Source: Hymenobacter nivis
Lineage (GTDB): Bacteria > Bacteroidota > Bacteroidia > Cytophagales > Hymenobacteraceae
Length of the DNA: 64,000 nucleotides
Assembly (NCBI RefSeq): GCF_006439025.1
Contig: NZ_RCYZ01000005.1
Coordinates: 372,001 to 436,000, forward strand
Reading direction: 5' to 3'
Position numbers and translations under genes: made by a program. The notes below the pieces were generated by a model. It saw only the letters and a list, made by a program, of their open reading frames with translations. It had not been told where the DNA came from and did no database searches. Below are positions 15,738-24,353 of the stretch, piece by piece (position 1 is the first letter of the stretch; each line of letters begins with the position of its first letter).

Positions 15738-17303
15738 ATGGTTTTTACGCCTAGCCCCATGCTGCTGAAGCTGCTGTACACGCGCGGCAGCCTGCACAAT
15801 TTGCCCGATGGCCAGGGCGTCGCCTTCAGCCTCAAAAACCGGCTGGACACGGTGAAAATCACCGGCTTGCGGCAGGTGCAGGTGGGCGACGTGGTGGTGC
15901 CGGCCGCCCAGGTAACGCTGGATTTGGGCAATGGCGACGTGCGCCCCGCCACCGCCCTAGGGCCCGCCGACGGCCAGGCCCTGGAGCTGCCCGTGGGCCG
16001 CAGCCTCACGTTTGCGCTGGCCACGGCGGCCCTGCCCGAGGGCGTTTACCCGGTGCAGGTGTGGTTTTCGACCGATGCGCTCGGCGACTTGCACGTGGAG
16101 GTGGAGGACGCCATTGTGGGCGCGGCCGCCAGCCGCCCCCGCATCCCGCGCTCCGACGACGACGATTACTCGGAGGCCGCCATCCAGGCCCGGCAGCGGT
16201 TCGCGGAAGAGTTCACGCAGCAGCATTTTCAGCACCTGAAGTCGTACTCGTTTGACGCCCACGACTTGCGAGGCAACTGCGAGCATTTTGTGGGCGTGGC
16301 GCAGGTGCCGGTGGGCCTGGCGGGGCCCCTGGCCGTGAACGGCGAACACGCGCAGGGCGACTTCCTTATTCCGATGGCCACCACCGAGGGCACGCTCGTG
16401 GCCAGCTACAACCGCGGCATGCAGGTGCTAAACCTGTGCGGCGGCGTGAAGTGCACCGTGATTGGCGACGCCATGCAGCGGGCCCCGGTGTTCGTGTTCG
16501 CCGATGCGCGGGGGGCCCGCGACTTTGGCCAGTGGGTGGCCGACAACCTGGAGCGCATTCGGCCGGAGGCCGAAAGCACGTCGCGCGTGGCCAAGCTGCA
16601 GTACATCGACACGTACTTGACCAACAAATTTGCCTACCTGCGCTTCAACTTCAGCACTGGCGACGCGGCGGGCCAGAACATGGTGGGCCGCGCCACGTTT
16701 GCCGCGTGCTCCTGGATATTAGCCAACTACGAGGGCCCTAAAATCGAGCACTTCTACCTCGAATCGAACTTTGCCACCGACAAAAAGGCCTCGCAAATCA
16801 ACGTGATGCGCACCCGCGGCAAGCGCGTGGTGGCGGAGGCCGTGGTGAAACGCGACGTGCTGCAGCAGCGCATGCGCGTGACGCCCGAGCAGCTGGCCTA
16901 CCACGGGCAGGTGAGCACCGTCGGCGCGTTCATGTCGGGGGCCAACAACAACGGCGTGCACTCGGCCAACGGCATCACGGCGCTGTTCATAGCCACGGGT
17001 CAGGACGTGGCCAACGTGAGCGAGTCGAGTGCCGCGGTGCTGTACTCGGAGGTGACGAAGGAGGGCGATTTGTACCTCAACATCACCATCCCGTCGCTGA
17101 TTGTGGCTACCCACGGCGGCGGCACCGGCCTGGCCACCCAGCATGAGTGCCTGCGCCTGCTGGGCTGCGTGGGCCCCGGCACGGTGTACAAGTTTGCCGA
17201 AATTGTGGCCGGCGTGGTGCTGGCCGGCGAGCTTAGCCTGGCTGCCGCCATCAGCAGCTCGGACTGGGTGAGCAGCCACGAGCAGTACGGCCGCAACCGG
17301 TAG
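15738..17303 (+). CDS. Class I hydroxymethylglutaryl-CoA reductase with N-terminal extra domain
   Basis: 521 aa. The catalytic domain (about 150-521) has VPVGLAGPL near 190, catalytic Glu in MATTEGTLVAS (E217), Asp in GDAAGQNM (D309), Lys in TDKKAS (K349), the nucleotide-site HGGGTGLATQ near 458-467 and the C-terminal His in SSHEQYGRNR (H514). It reduces HMG-CoA to mevalonate with NADPH for isoprenoids such as menaquinone and carotenoids. Residues 8-130 (LLKLLYTRGSLHN ... LHVEVEDAIV) form a separate beta-rich domain not part of classical HMGR; it has no membrane helices. The ATG at 15738 is used; an internal Met at codon 8 is an alternative. The next gene follows 65 bp later without a clear terminator. 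Confidence 0.93.
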   Translation: MVFTPSPMLLKLLYTRGSLHNLPDGQGVAFSLKNRLDTVKITGLRQVQVGDVVVPAAQVTLDLGNGDVRPATALGPADGQALELPVGRSLTFALATAALPEGVYPVQVWFSTDALGDLHVEVEDAIVGAAASRPRIPRSDDDDYSEAAIQARQRFAEEFTQQHFQHLKSYSFDAHDLRGNCEHFVGVAQVPVGLAGPLAVNGEHAQGDFLIPMATTEGTLVASYNRGMQVLNLCGGVKCTVIGDAMQRAPVFVFADARGARDFGQWVADNLERIRPEAESTSRVAKLQYIDTYLTNKFAYLRFNFSTGDAAGQNMVGRATFAACSWILANYEGPKIEHFYLESNFATDKKASQINVMRTRGKRVVAEAVVKRDVLQQRMRVTPEQLAYHGQVSTVGAFMSGANNNGVHSANGITALFIATGQDVANVSESSAAVLYSEVTKEGDLYLNITIPSLIVATHGGGTGLATQHECLRLLGCVGPGTVYKFAEIVAGVVLAGELSLAAAISSSDWVSSHEQYGRNR

Positions 17304-17367
17304 CGGGGGCCCTAATGGGCGCGGGCACAGTAAATTGAGCGCACTTTCCGCTCTATCCTTTGCTGCC

Positions 17368-18150
17368 ATGCGCCCATCCGCTCTGCCCGGCCTGCTGCTG
17401 GGAGCCCTGCTGCTGGCCACCGCGCCCGCCCGGGCCCAATCGGGCCTGAACAGCAAGGACTTGGAGGACATCAGCCACGGCCGGCCCACCTCCACCCACA
17501 ACCTGAACCAGGCCAATACCGCCGACGAGCGGGCTCTGGCCGCCGAAGCCGCCCACGTGGCCCACTACTACGACCCCGACTGGGTGCCCGGGGCCCTGCT
17601 TCCCATCAAGGGCGAGGAGCAGCCCGTGCCCGGCCTGCGCTACAACTTGGTGCACCACTGGGTGGAGGTGCAGGACGCTGCCGTGCCCGGGGGCGTGCGC
17701 CTCTACCCGGTGGGCAGCCTGCGGGGCTTCGTGCTGAACAACGCGCCCGGCCGGCCGGGCCACCGCTTTGGGGCTTACCGCGTGGGCGACGCGGGCCGCC
17801 TGCTGCTCGAAGAGCTAACCGAGGGCCCCGTGCGCCTGCTGCTGGGCTACGACCTGGAGCTGGTGGGGGCCGTGCGCAACGCTGCCATCGGCGTCGAAAC
17901 CCAGGCCGCGCAGTTCCGGCGCACCTCCGAGCTGTACGTGGCCACCCCGGCCCGGCCCCAGGCCCAGCCACTGGCCCAGCCGCTAGCCCAACCCCTGGCG
18001 CTCAGCCAGCGGGCGGTGCTACGGCTGTTTGGGGCGGCCGAGGGCGACATGGCCGTGTACGCCCGGCAGCACAGCCTGCGCTACGACAACCTAACCGAGA
18101 TGGTGCAGCTGGTCGATCATTTCAACGCCACCCTGCCCCCGGGGCCCTAA
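17368..18150 (+). CDS. Exported protein of unknown function
   Basis: 260 aa. A clear signal peptide (MRPSALPGLLLGALLLATAP, cleavage after ARAQ) is followed by a beta-rich region (RYNLVHHWVEVQDAAVPGGV, RLLLGYDLELVGAVRN). Near residues 199-210 there is a triple QPLA repeat, and the C-terminal part (QHSLRYDNLTEMVQLVDHFN) is helical. I recognise no family. The start at 17368 is set by the signal peptide. It is probably periplasmic or secreted. Confidence 0.7.
   Translation: MRPSALPGLLLGALLLATAPARAQSGLNSKDLEDISHGRPTSTHNLNQANTADERALAAEAAHVAHYYDPDWVPGALLPIKGEEQPVPGLRYNLVHHWVEVQDAAVPGGVRLYPVGSLRGFVLNNAPGRPGHRFGAYRVGDAGRLLLEELTEGPVRLLLGYDLELVGAVRNAAIGVETQAAQFRRTSELYVATPARPQAQPLAQPLAQPLALSQRAVLRLFGAAEGDMAVYARQHSLRYDNLTEMVQLVDHFNATLPPGP
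17962..17997 (+). repeat. Three 12-bp tandem repeats inside a coding region
   Basis: Three imperfect copies of GCCCAGCCNCTG encode A-Q-P-L three times. Length change by one unit would stay in frame. Confidence 0.6.
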
Positions 18151-18155
18151 ATGCA

Positions 18156-18185
18156 AAAAGGCCACTCCGTTAAGAGTGGCCTTTT
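18156..18185. terminator. Bidirectional intrinsic terminator
   Basis: AAAAGGCCACTC at 18156-18167 and its complement at 18174-18185 form a 12-bp stem with a 6-nt loop, between convergent genes ending at 18150 and 18218. Confidence 0.85.
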
Positions 18186-18217
18186 GAAAATTGAAAATCA
18201 AGCGTTTGCCCAGGGCC

Positions 18218-18772
18218 CTACGGCAAGCTGGCCGCCACGCTGAACTTGCTGTCGACGCGCACTACCACATCTTGGGGCGGGCGCGTGCTGAGCAACACTT
18301 CGCTGGTGAGGGCGTAGCTGCTGTTTTGCAGGTACATGTCGAGTTTGGTATTGGGGGCGGGGTTGAGCTGGATGGACGTGGCGCCCTTGGGCACGTTGTC
18401 GAGCGATGCCATGAGCACCTTGTTGGTGCCCATGGCATCGGTGCTGATGTAGAGCTTGACGCTCTTCACGATGTCGAAGGTTTGGCCGGCGGGGCTGGTG
18501 GCCGTCAGCGTCAGCTCCTCCAGCTTCACGTCCTGCACGTACTGGGCCTTGGTGTTATTGTTGGCGTAGGTGGTAGTGGAGGTCGAATTCACCGTCACGG
18601 CGGGCAAGGTAACCGGGGCTGTGCCGTAGGGGTAGGCGGCCGGCACCGTGAAGCTCTGCGTGTCTTTCACATCGAATCGCAACAGGCTCAGCACTTTATT
18701 GCAGCCCCCGGCAATTAACAACACGGCCAACAAGGCGGGAAATAGTAGCAGCAGTTTGGATATTTTTAGCAT
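18218..18772 (-). CDS. Putative lipoprotein of unknown function
   Basis: 184 aa. Starts MLKISKLLLLFPALLAVLLI and has the lipobox IAGGC, so it should be lipid-anchored at about Cys24. The mature part is a mostly beta sequence (LEELTLTATSPAGQTFDIVK, VKLYISTDAMGTNKVLMAS) with no motif I recognise. It has the look of small outer-membrane lipoproteins of Bacteroidota. The ATG at 18772 is chosen because it starts the signal peptide. Confidence 0.75.
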   Translation of the reverse strand: MLKISKLLLLFPALLAVLLIAGGCNKVLSLLRFDVKDTQSFTVPAAYPYGTAPVTLPAVTVNSTSTTTYANNNTKAQYVQDVKLEELTLTATSPAGQTFDIVKSVKLYISTDAMGTNKVLMASLDNVPKGATSIQLNPAPNTKLDMYLQNSSYALTSEVLLSTRPPQDVVVRVDSKFSVAASLP

Positions 18773-18903
18773 AATGGCAACGTTAATAATTGTTTGCGTA
18801 GCACCCGGTACATAGGCCGGCCAGGCAATCCGGCACGTCCAAAAATACACCACAGCCGCCGCCCGCGCCCGGCCGCCCGGTGGGGCCCCACGGCGCCGGG
18901 GCC

Positions 18904-20574
18904 CTACTTGTTGCTGGCCAGGGCCAGCTGGGCACTGCCGTCGCCGAGGGCGTGCAGGGCCTGCTGCAGCTCAGCGTCGCGTGCGCCCAGCACCGTGTAG
19001 TAGGGCACCGTGCCGTAGGCACTTTGGGCGATGTAGGCCTTGATTTGGTTGCGCAGCAGCGGGGCGCAGCGGCGCAGGGCAGCCGCGTCGGCGGGCACGC
19101 CGTCGCGGGCGGCGGCGGCGGCCAGGGCCCCCAGCTGCGCATCGCTCACGCGGAAAGTGGCGTCGAACTGGGCAAAGCGCAGGCCCTCCAGCTCGGCCCG
19201 GTGGGCCTGGTAGAAGGCCAGGGCCAGGGCGCGGGGCGTGTGGTGGGCCTGCAGGCGGGTATAGTAGGCGGAGCAGGCCAGCGTGTCGCGCGGCACAAAC
19301 ACGTCGGGCATGATGCCGCCGCCGCCGTACACCGGCCGGCCGCGGTCGGTGCGGAAGCAGGGCCCCCCCGCCACGCGGTTACTGTCGGCCGCGGCCAGGT
19401 CGCCGTGGGCGGCGCGTTCGGCCAGCTCGCGGCGGTACTCGGCGCGGCTGCTGCCGTAGGGCTTCTGGATGGAGCGGCCGCTGGGCGTGTAGTAGCGGGC
19501 AATGGTGAGGCGCAGCTCGCCGCCGTCGCTGAGGGCAATGGGCTGCTGCACCAGGCCTTTGCCGTAGGTGCGGCGGCCCACCAGCAGGGCGCGGTCGTGG
19601 TCTTGCAGGGCCCCGGCCAGCACCTCGGCGGCCGAGGCGCTGCCTTCGTCCACGAGCACCACCAGGGGGCCCTCTTCAAATTCGCCGGTCACCTTGGCGT
19701 ACACCTGCGAGTCGTAGGTGTCGCCCTTGCCGTCGATGGCCACAATTTTGCGCGAGCCGCCCACCAGCTCGTCGGCCACGCGGGTGGCGCGGTCGAGGTA
19801 GCCGCCGGGGTTGCCGCGCAGGTCCAGCACGAGGCGGGCGAGGCCCTGGCGGCGCAGGTCGGCCAGCGCGGCCCGGAAGTCGTCGTAGGTGGTGGCCGCA
19901 AACCGGCTGATTTTGATGTAGCCGGTCTGCTCATCAATGAGATACGCGGCGTCGATGGACGGGTTGGGCACCCGGCTGCGCACCAGGGCCAGGGCGAAGG
20001 TGCGGGCCGGGGCGGGCCGGCGCACCTCCAGGGCCACGGTGCTGCCGCGGGGGCCCCGCAGCAGCTGCGCCACGCGGGCAGTGGTGAGGCGGGCGCCCGA
20101 CACTGCCTGCCCGCCCACGCGCAGTACTTGGTCGCCGGGCTGAAGGCCGGCCTGGGCCGCCGCGCCCCCGCTGAGCGGGGCCACCACCGTCATGGTGTCG
20201 CGGAAAAGGTTGAAATCGAGGCCCACACCGTCGAAGTCGCCCTGCAAAAAGACGTCGTTCTGCTCGCGCTCGGGGGCCGGGATGTACACCGAGTGCGGGT
20301 CGAGGCGCTCGAGCATCTGGGCCGTGGCGTAGTCGGCCAGGCCCTCGGTGTTCACCGAGTCCACGTAGTCGCGGTCCACGTAGCTCAGTATTTCCTTGAA
20401 GCGCAGGTAGCCACGGGCCGTGGCGTCGGGGTTGGTGCTGGAGGGCCGGAACGGGTTGTTGGACACCAGCAGGCCGCTGCCGAACGCCAGCGCCAGCAGC
20501 ACCGCCCCGCGCAGCCCGGCGCGGCGGGACCCGGCGGGGCGCGAAGAAGCACGGAAGAACGCGGAAAAAGCCAT
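18904..20574 (-). CDS. S41-family C-terminal processing protease with PDZ domain
   Basis: 556 aa. An N-terminal membrane anchor (about 20-38) is followed by a short helical region with YVDRDYVDSVN, a PDZ domain at about 105-185 (FDGVGLDFN, AQAGLQPGDQVLRVGG) and the S41 peptidase core. The catalytic dyad fits S314 in DEGSASAAEV and K339 in RTYGKGLVQ; LDLRGNPGG at 250-258 is the usual core strand. It has a C-terminal extension of about 150 residues with LACSAYYTRLQ. By family, it trims or degrades periplasmic proteins from their C-termini. The ATG at 20574 gives a natural anchor; the frame continues to a TTG at 20631. Confidence 0.92.
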   Translation of the reverse strand: MAFSAFFRASSRPAGSRRAGLRGAVLLALAFGSGLLVSNNPFRPSSTNPDATARGYLRFKEILSYVDRDYVDSVNTEGLADYATAQMLERLDPHSVYIPAPEREQNDVFLQGDFDGVGLDFNLFRDTMTVVAPLSGGAAAQAGLQPGDQVLRVGGQAVSGARLTTARVAQLLRGPRGSTVALEVRRPAPARTFALALVRSRVPNPSIDAAYLIDEQTGYIKISRFAATTYDDFRAALADLRRQGLARLVLDLRGNPGGYLDRATRVADELVGGSRKIVAIDGKGDTYDSQVYAKVTGEFEEGPLVVLVDEGSASAAEVLAGALQDHDRALLVGRRTYGKGLVQQPIALSDGGELRLTIARYYTPSGRSIQKPYGSSRAEYRRELAERAAHGDLAAADSNRVAGGPCFRTDRGRPVYGGGGIMPDVFVPRDTLACSAYYTRLQAHHTPRALALAFYQAHRAELEGLRFAQFDATFRVSDAQLGALAAAAARDGVPADAAALRRCAPLLRNQIKAYIAQSAYGTVPYYTVLGARDAELQQALHALGDGSAQLALASNK

Positions 20575-20791
20575 GGCGGCGGAGCAAAGGAAAGCGCGTT
20601 GCGAAACCAACAGCGCGGGACGATTATTCAAAACTAATTAAATTTTTCCGCGATTAGTTCGATTAGAAATGGATTTTAGCCGAATGGCGCAGAATAAACG
20701 GTAAATGGAATCAAATACCTTTTTTCAGCCATTTTCAGCTTATTTAAGTACCAATGCGCCGGGCCATGAATTGAAATTGCACATTATTAGG

Positions 20792-20810
20792 AATCATATT
20801 AAATATGATT
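20792..20810. promoter_or_regulatory. 19-bp AT-rich palindrome
   Basis: AATCATATT and AATATGATT flank a single A. It could be a regulator site or a weak hairpin in the divergent region; a T-run follows on the plus strand. Confidence 0.4.
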
Positions 20811-20887
20811 TTTACATTAAATTGTAGTTCGCAATATTGCCTGGCCGCTGCGGGGGCCCTGCGCGGCCCGGGCCTTGGCGGCGGCCG

Positions 20888-20895
20888 TATCTTTG
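20888..20895 (+). promoter_or_regulatory. -7 promoter element of ruvX
   Basis: TATCTTTG matches TAnnTTTG exactly and gives a leader of about 50 nt to the GTG at 20949. Confidence 0.6.
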
Positions 20896-20948
20896 CGGGG
20901 GCGCCGGAGCCGGCGCTGTTTTTTGCTTCTGTTCTAGTCTTTTTTTCC

Positions 20949-21377
20949 GTGGGCCGCATCCTCGCCATCGATTACGGCAACAAGCGCGTGGGGCTGGCCG
21001 TGACGGACCCCAGCCGCATCATTGCCTCGCCGCTCGACACCATCCACAGCCAGGACTTGCTGGCCTACGTGCTGGCCTACCACCGGCGCGAGCCGCTGGC
21101 GGCCCTGGTGGTGGGCATGCCGCGCACGCTGCTCAACGAGCCCACCGACGTGACCAGCGCCGTGGTGGGCCTGCTGCGCCGCCTGCGCAAGGAGCTGCCC
21201 GAGGTGCCCATCCACGAAATCGACGAGCGCTTCACCTCGCGCATGGCTCACGCGGCCATGCTGGCTGGGGGCCTGGGCCAGAAGGCGCGCCGCGACAAGG
21301 CCACCGTGGACCGGGTGAGCGCGGCCCTTATCCTCCAGTCGTTTCTGGAGTCGCCGGCGGGCCGGGCCGTGGCCTAG
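20949..21377 (+). CDS. ruvX: Putative pre-16S rRNA nuclease / Holliday junction resolvase RuvX (YqgF)
   Basis: 142 aa, the normal length of YqgF proteins. RNase H-like fold motifs: ILAIDYGNKRVGLAVTD at the start (metal Asp in IDYG), VVGMPRTLLNEPTD in the middle and IHEIDERFTSRMA with the acidic residues towards the end, then DRVSAALILQSFL. The family trims 16S rRNA precursor ends and has been linked to recombination. The GTG at 20949 is chosen because family members begin almost directly with the first strand; an upstream start would add about 48 residues of low-complexity sequence. It probably heads an operon with def, 60 bp downstream. Confidence 0.92.
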   Translation: MGRILAIDYGNKRVGLAVTDPSRIIASPLDTIHSQDLLAYVLAYHRREPLAALVVGMPRTLLNEPTDVTSAVVGLLRRLRKELPEVPIHEIDERFTSRMAHAAMLAGGLGQKARRDKATVDRVSAALILQSFLESPAGRAVA

Positions 21378-21437
21378 CCGGAACCCCCGGGGCCCCCGCC
21401 CCTGTTTGTGTTACTTCTTTATCAACGCTTTACCCAG

Positions 21438-22034
21438 ATGATATACCCCATCGTTGCCATCGGCGACCCCGTGCTGAAGGCCCGCGCCAAAAACCTGCCC
21501 GCCGACCTGCCCGCCGCCGAGCTTCAGCAGCTGATTGCTGACATGTTCGAAACCATGTACTTCGCCCACGGCGTGGGCCTGGCCGCCCCGCAAATCGGCA
21601 AGAGCCAGCGCCTGTTCGTGATGGACTCGGCCCCCATGGTGGAGCTCGACGAGGAGGACATTGCCGAGGGCGTGGAGGCCGAGCCGGCCATCAAGCGCGC
21701 CTTCATCAACCCCGTAATGGTGAGCGAAACCGGCGAGAAGTGGGGCTTCGAGGAAGGCTGCCTGAGCATTCCCGGGGTGCGCGAACTGGTGCAGCGCTGC
21801 CCCGACATTGTGCTGCGCTACGAGGACGAGAACCGCCAGGTGCACGAGGAGGGCTTCACGGGCCTGAACGCCCGCATCATCCAGCATGAGTACGACCACC
21901 TGGAGGGCGTACTGTTCACCGACAAGCTTTCGTCCTTCAAGAAGCAGCTGCTCAAGGGCAAGCTGGCCCGCATCGGCAAGGGCGACGTGGACCACGACTA
22001 CCGCATGAAATTCGCGGGGGCCGGGCGGCGCTAG
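21438..22034 (+). CDS. def: Peptide deformylase
   Basis: 198 aa. The three deformylase motifs are intact: GVGLAAPQIG, EGCLSIPG (metal Cys) and QHEYDHLEG (two metal His and catalytic Glu). It removes the formyl group from the N-terminal Met of new proteins. The ATG at 21438 (MIYPIVAIGDPVLKARAK) matches the usual start. An acidic insertion (VELDEEDIAEGVEAEP) lies in the CD loop. It is 60 bp behind ruvX on the same strand and is followed by a clear terminator. Confidence 0.97.
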   Translation: MIYPIVAIGDPVLKARAKNLPADLPAAELQQLIADMFETMYFAHGVGLAAPQIGKSQRLFVMDSAPMVELDEEDIAEGVEAEPAIKRAFINPVMVSETGEKWGFEEGCLSIPGVRELVQRCPDIVLRYEDENRQVHEEGFTGLNARIIQHEYDHLEGVLFTDKLSSFKKQLLKGKLARIGKGDVDHDYRMKFAGAGRR

Positions 22035-22064
22035 GGCCCCGGGCTTCGCTAAGGCCAAGGCTTT

Positions 22065-22102
22065 AAAGCTGGCACATCCCGCGGGGTGGGCCAGCTTTTT
22101 TT
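22065..22102 (+). terminator. Intrinsic terminator of the ruvX-def unit
   Basis: AAAGCTGGC at 22065-22073 pairs with GCCAGCTTT from 22090, followed by a T-run of seven including the stem end. The 16-nt loop includes CCCGCGGGG. Confidence 0.85.
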
Positions 22103-22155
22103 GGTTTTGCTGGCGCCCCGCAATACCTTCCCAACTTATTTGCTATTAATATTTT

Positions 22156-23148
22156 ATGCCCAAGCGCTACGCTCTATTATTTCTTTTATTAGTGCTAACG
22201 CTGGGGCCCCGGCCGGCGCGGGCCTGGGGCTTTTTTGGGCACCGGCTACTGAACCGGCTGGCCGTGTACACGTTGCCGCCGAAGATGGTGGGCTTTTACA
22301 AGGCGCACATCGACTACATGACGGCCAACGCCACCCGGCCCGACGCGCGCCGCACGGTGGTGCCCGGCGAGGCAGCCAAGCACTTCATGGACGTGGACCG
22401 CTACGGCGACAGCTGCCTGAGCACCCACGGCCGCGGCCTGCCCCGCCGCTACGAAGACGCCGTGGCCCGCTACGGCGAGGACTCGCTGCTGCGCCACGGC
22501 ATCGTGCCCTGGAACATTGCCCGGATGAAAAACCAGCTCACCGCCGCCTTCCAGCGCCAGGACGCCGACGCCATCCTGCGCCTCTCGGCCGACCTGGGGC
22601 ACTACGTGGCCGACGCCTGCGTGCCGCTGCATTCGACCCAGAACTACAACGGCCAGCTCACGGGCCAGCGCGGCATCCACGGCCTGTGGGAGAGCCGCTT
22701 GCCCGAGCTGCTGGCCGGCGACTACGACCTTTTTACGGGGCCCGCGCCGTACCTGGAGCACCCCGGCGACGCCGCCTGGGGGGCCCTGGCCCGCTCCCAC
22801 GCCGCCGTCGATTCGGTCCTCTCGTTTGAGAAAGCGCTGACGGCCACGTTCCCTGCCGACCGCAAGTACGGCTACGAGGCCCGCGGCGCCACCACGGTGC
22901 GCGTGTACTCGCGCGACTTCAGCCGGGCCTACCACGCCCGCCTGGGCGGGCAGGTGGAGCGGCAGCTGCGCTACGCCAGCCGCCTCATCGGGGCATTCTG
23001 GTACACGTGCTGGGTCGATGCCGGGGCCCCCGATTTGGACAAGCTGCCCCGCACCACCTCGGCCGTGGAAGAACTGCGCCTGGCCCGCGAGGCCACCGAC
23101 GCCGCCAGGGCCCCAGCGGCGGGCGGCGTGCCCGGGCACGAGGACTGA
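22156..23148 (+). CDS. Exported zinc-dependent phospholipase C / S1-P1 nuclease-fold protein
   Basis: 330 aa with a signal peptide (MPKRYALLFLLLVLTLGPRP) cleaved so that the mature protein starts near AWGFFGHRLLNRLAVY; an N-terminal Trp as first zinc ligand is the family hallmark. Further ligands are seen in KHFMDVDRYG, LGHYVADACVPLHST (H..D...H) and RGIHGLWESRL. This trinuclear-zinc fold contains phospholipases C and P1 nucleases; Bacteroidota homologues are usually of the phospholipase C branch. The substrate, phospholipid or nucleic acid, cannot be decided here. It is convergent with the Kir channel gene with only 29 bp between stops and no hairpin. Confidence 0.85.
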   Translation: MPKRYALLFLLLVLTLGPRPARAWGFFGHRLLNRLAVYTLPPKMVGFYKAHIDYMTANATRPDARRTVVPGEAAKHFMDVDRYGDSCLSTHGRGLPRRYEDAVARYGEDSLLRHGIVPWNIARMKNQLTAAFQRQDADAILRLSADLGHYVADACVPLHSTQNYNGQLTGQRGIHGLWESRLPELLAGDYDLFTGPAPYLEHPGDAAWGALARSHAAVDSVLSFEKALTATFPADRKYGYEARGATTVRVYSRDFSRAYHARLGGQVERQLRYASRLIGAFWYTCWVDAGAPDLDKLPRTTSAVEELRLAREATDAARAPAAGGVPGHED

Positions 23149-23177
23149 ACAGCTAGCAGTTGGCAGTTAACTGACAT

Positions 23178-24089
23178 TCAACTAAGCTCTTCTGTGTCGT
23201 CCAGCGCATCGAGGTTTACTTCGGCGATGCCGTCGGAGGCCACGTCGTAGGCGCGGCGGAAGCGGCGGTGCCAGGCTATCTCGCTGGGGATGTAGGAGTA
23301 GCGGGAGTACACGTCCTGGGCGAAGGTGTCGTCGTAGCTTTTGAGCATGACGATGATTTCCACGTCGCGGGCCGCGTAGTCGGCGGCTTGCAGGCCGTGC
23401 AGCGGGCTGCCGGGCCCCAGGTCGTGCACCAGCGTCCAAGTCAGGGGCAGGAAGCTCACGGCGTCGCGCTCCAGGGGCAGGGCGGCGTAGGAAATATTTT
23501 TGGTGGCCGCATCGGTGAACTTGACGATAACCTGGGCCGTGAGCTCGATCAGGATGTTGGCCCGGCGGTTGGCCACCCGGAACTGCAGGCACGGCTGGCC
23601 GTTGGGCTGCCGGCTGACAATGGCCACGCGGCTGAACAAAATGCGCGCCGTGGGCCGCGAAAACCGCCCGTAGAGCAAGCCCGTGGCCAGCGCAAACGTG
23701 AGCACGCCCACCAGCGCCTCCAGGCTGGAGAGGGCCCCGGCGCCGTTGCTACCCGGGTACACGTGCCCGTAACCCACGCTGGTGAAGGTCTGGACCGAGA
23801 AAAATAGCGCGCTCAGGAAATCCTGCACCCAGCCGTGGGGGGCGGCCACGCCGGGCAGGTTTTCGAGGCCCAAGGCCATGTAGGCCAGCGCAAAGGCCGC
23901 GTTCAGGAGCAAAAACAGCACCCCAACTTCCGTGAAGAACCGGCCCCACGGCATGAGGATGAGCCGCTGGTATGGGTCGTGGATGGGCGGGCCGCCGCGC
24001 CGCCGCACATTAAAGGAGCCGTCGTGGTTGATGGCCCGCTGGGTGCGCTGCGAGAATTTTTCGCCAATGCCGGGGTCGAGCGAGGCCAT
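23178..24089 (-). CDS. Inward-rectifier (KirBac-type) potassium channel
   Basis: 303 aa. A short N-terminal cytoplasmic part ends in a slide-helix region (DPYQRLILMPWGRFF). Outer helix TEVGVLFLLLNAAFALAYMA is followed by pore helix and filter FFSVQTFTSVGYGHVYP (filter SVGYG) and inner helix LEALVGVLTFALATGLLYGR. The long C-terminal beta-rich cytoplasmic Kir domain covers about 145-285. By family, it conducts K+ and is gated by ligands or lipids binding the C-terminal domain. The ATG at 24089 (MASLDPGIGEKFSQR) is chosen; the frame runs upstream without support. Confidence 0.92.
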   Translation of the reverse strand: MASLDPGIGEKFSQRTQRAINHDGSFNVRRRGGPPIHDPYQRLILMPWGRFFTEVGVLFLLLNAAFALAYMALGLENLPGVAAPHGWVQDFLSALFFSVQTFTSVGYGHVYPGSNGAGALSSLEALVGVLTFALATGLLYGRFSRPTARILFSRVAIVSRQPNGQPCLQFRVANRRANILIELTAQVIVKFTDAATKNISYAALPLERDAVSFLPLTWTLVHDLGPGSPLHGLQAADYAARDVEIIVMLKSYDDTFAQDVYSRYSYIPSEIAWHRRFRRAYDVASDGIAEVNLDALDDTEELS

Positions 24090-24353
24090 GCGTGCGGGAA
24101 GACAAGTGAGCCGCGAAGAACGCCACCCCGGCCGCAACGGCCCGCGCCGGGGCCCCCGGGTTCGGCCGCCGCGCCCGGCGCTGCGTAGGCGGCTTCCGGC
24201 GGGGATGGGCCAGGCCGCTGGGCGACTGAAGAAAAATTAATGTCCGGCTCAGGCCGGCTTCAGGGCGCGGTAGAAATTTTGTAGCGTCGAAAAGGCAACC
24301 GGAGCCGGATCGACACCCACCCATTTCTCTCTCCCCATTTCCCTTTTCCTGCC

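Larger units (their letters stand above)
20575..20948. other. Divergent AT-rich promoter region
   Basis: 374 bp without a gene, separating the leftward S41 protease from rightward ruvX. About 20632-20825 is markedly AT-rich. A palindrome lies at 20792-20810 and an exact -7 element at 20888-20895. Confidence 0.6.

Noticed and set aside
18880..20637. Long plus-strand open frame (585 codons) opposite the S41 protease
   Set aside because: Gly/Ala/Val/His-rich composition typical of antisense frames in GC-rich genes; the minus strand has intact catalytic motifs.
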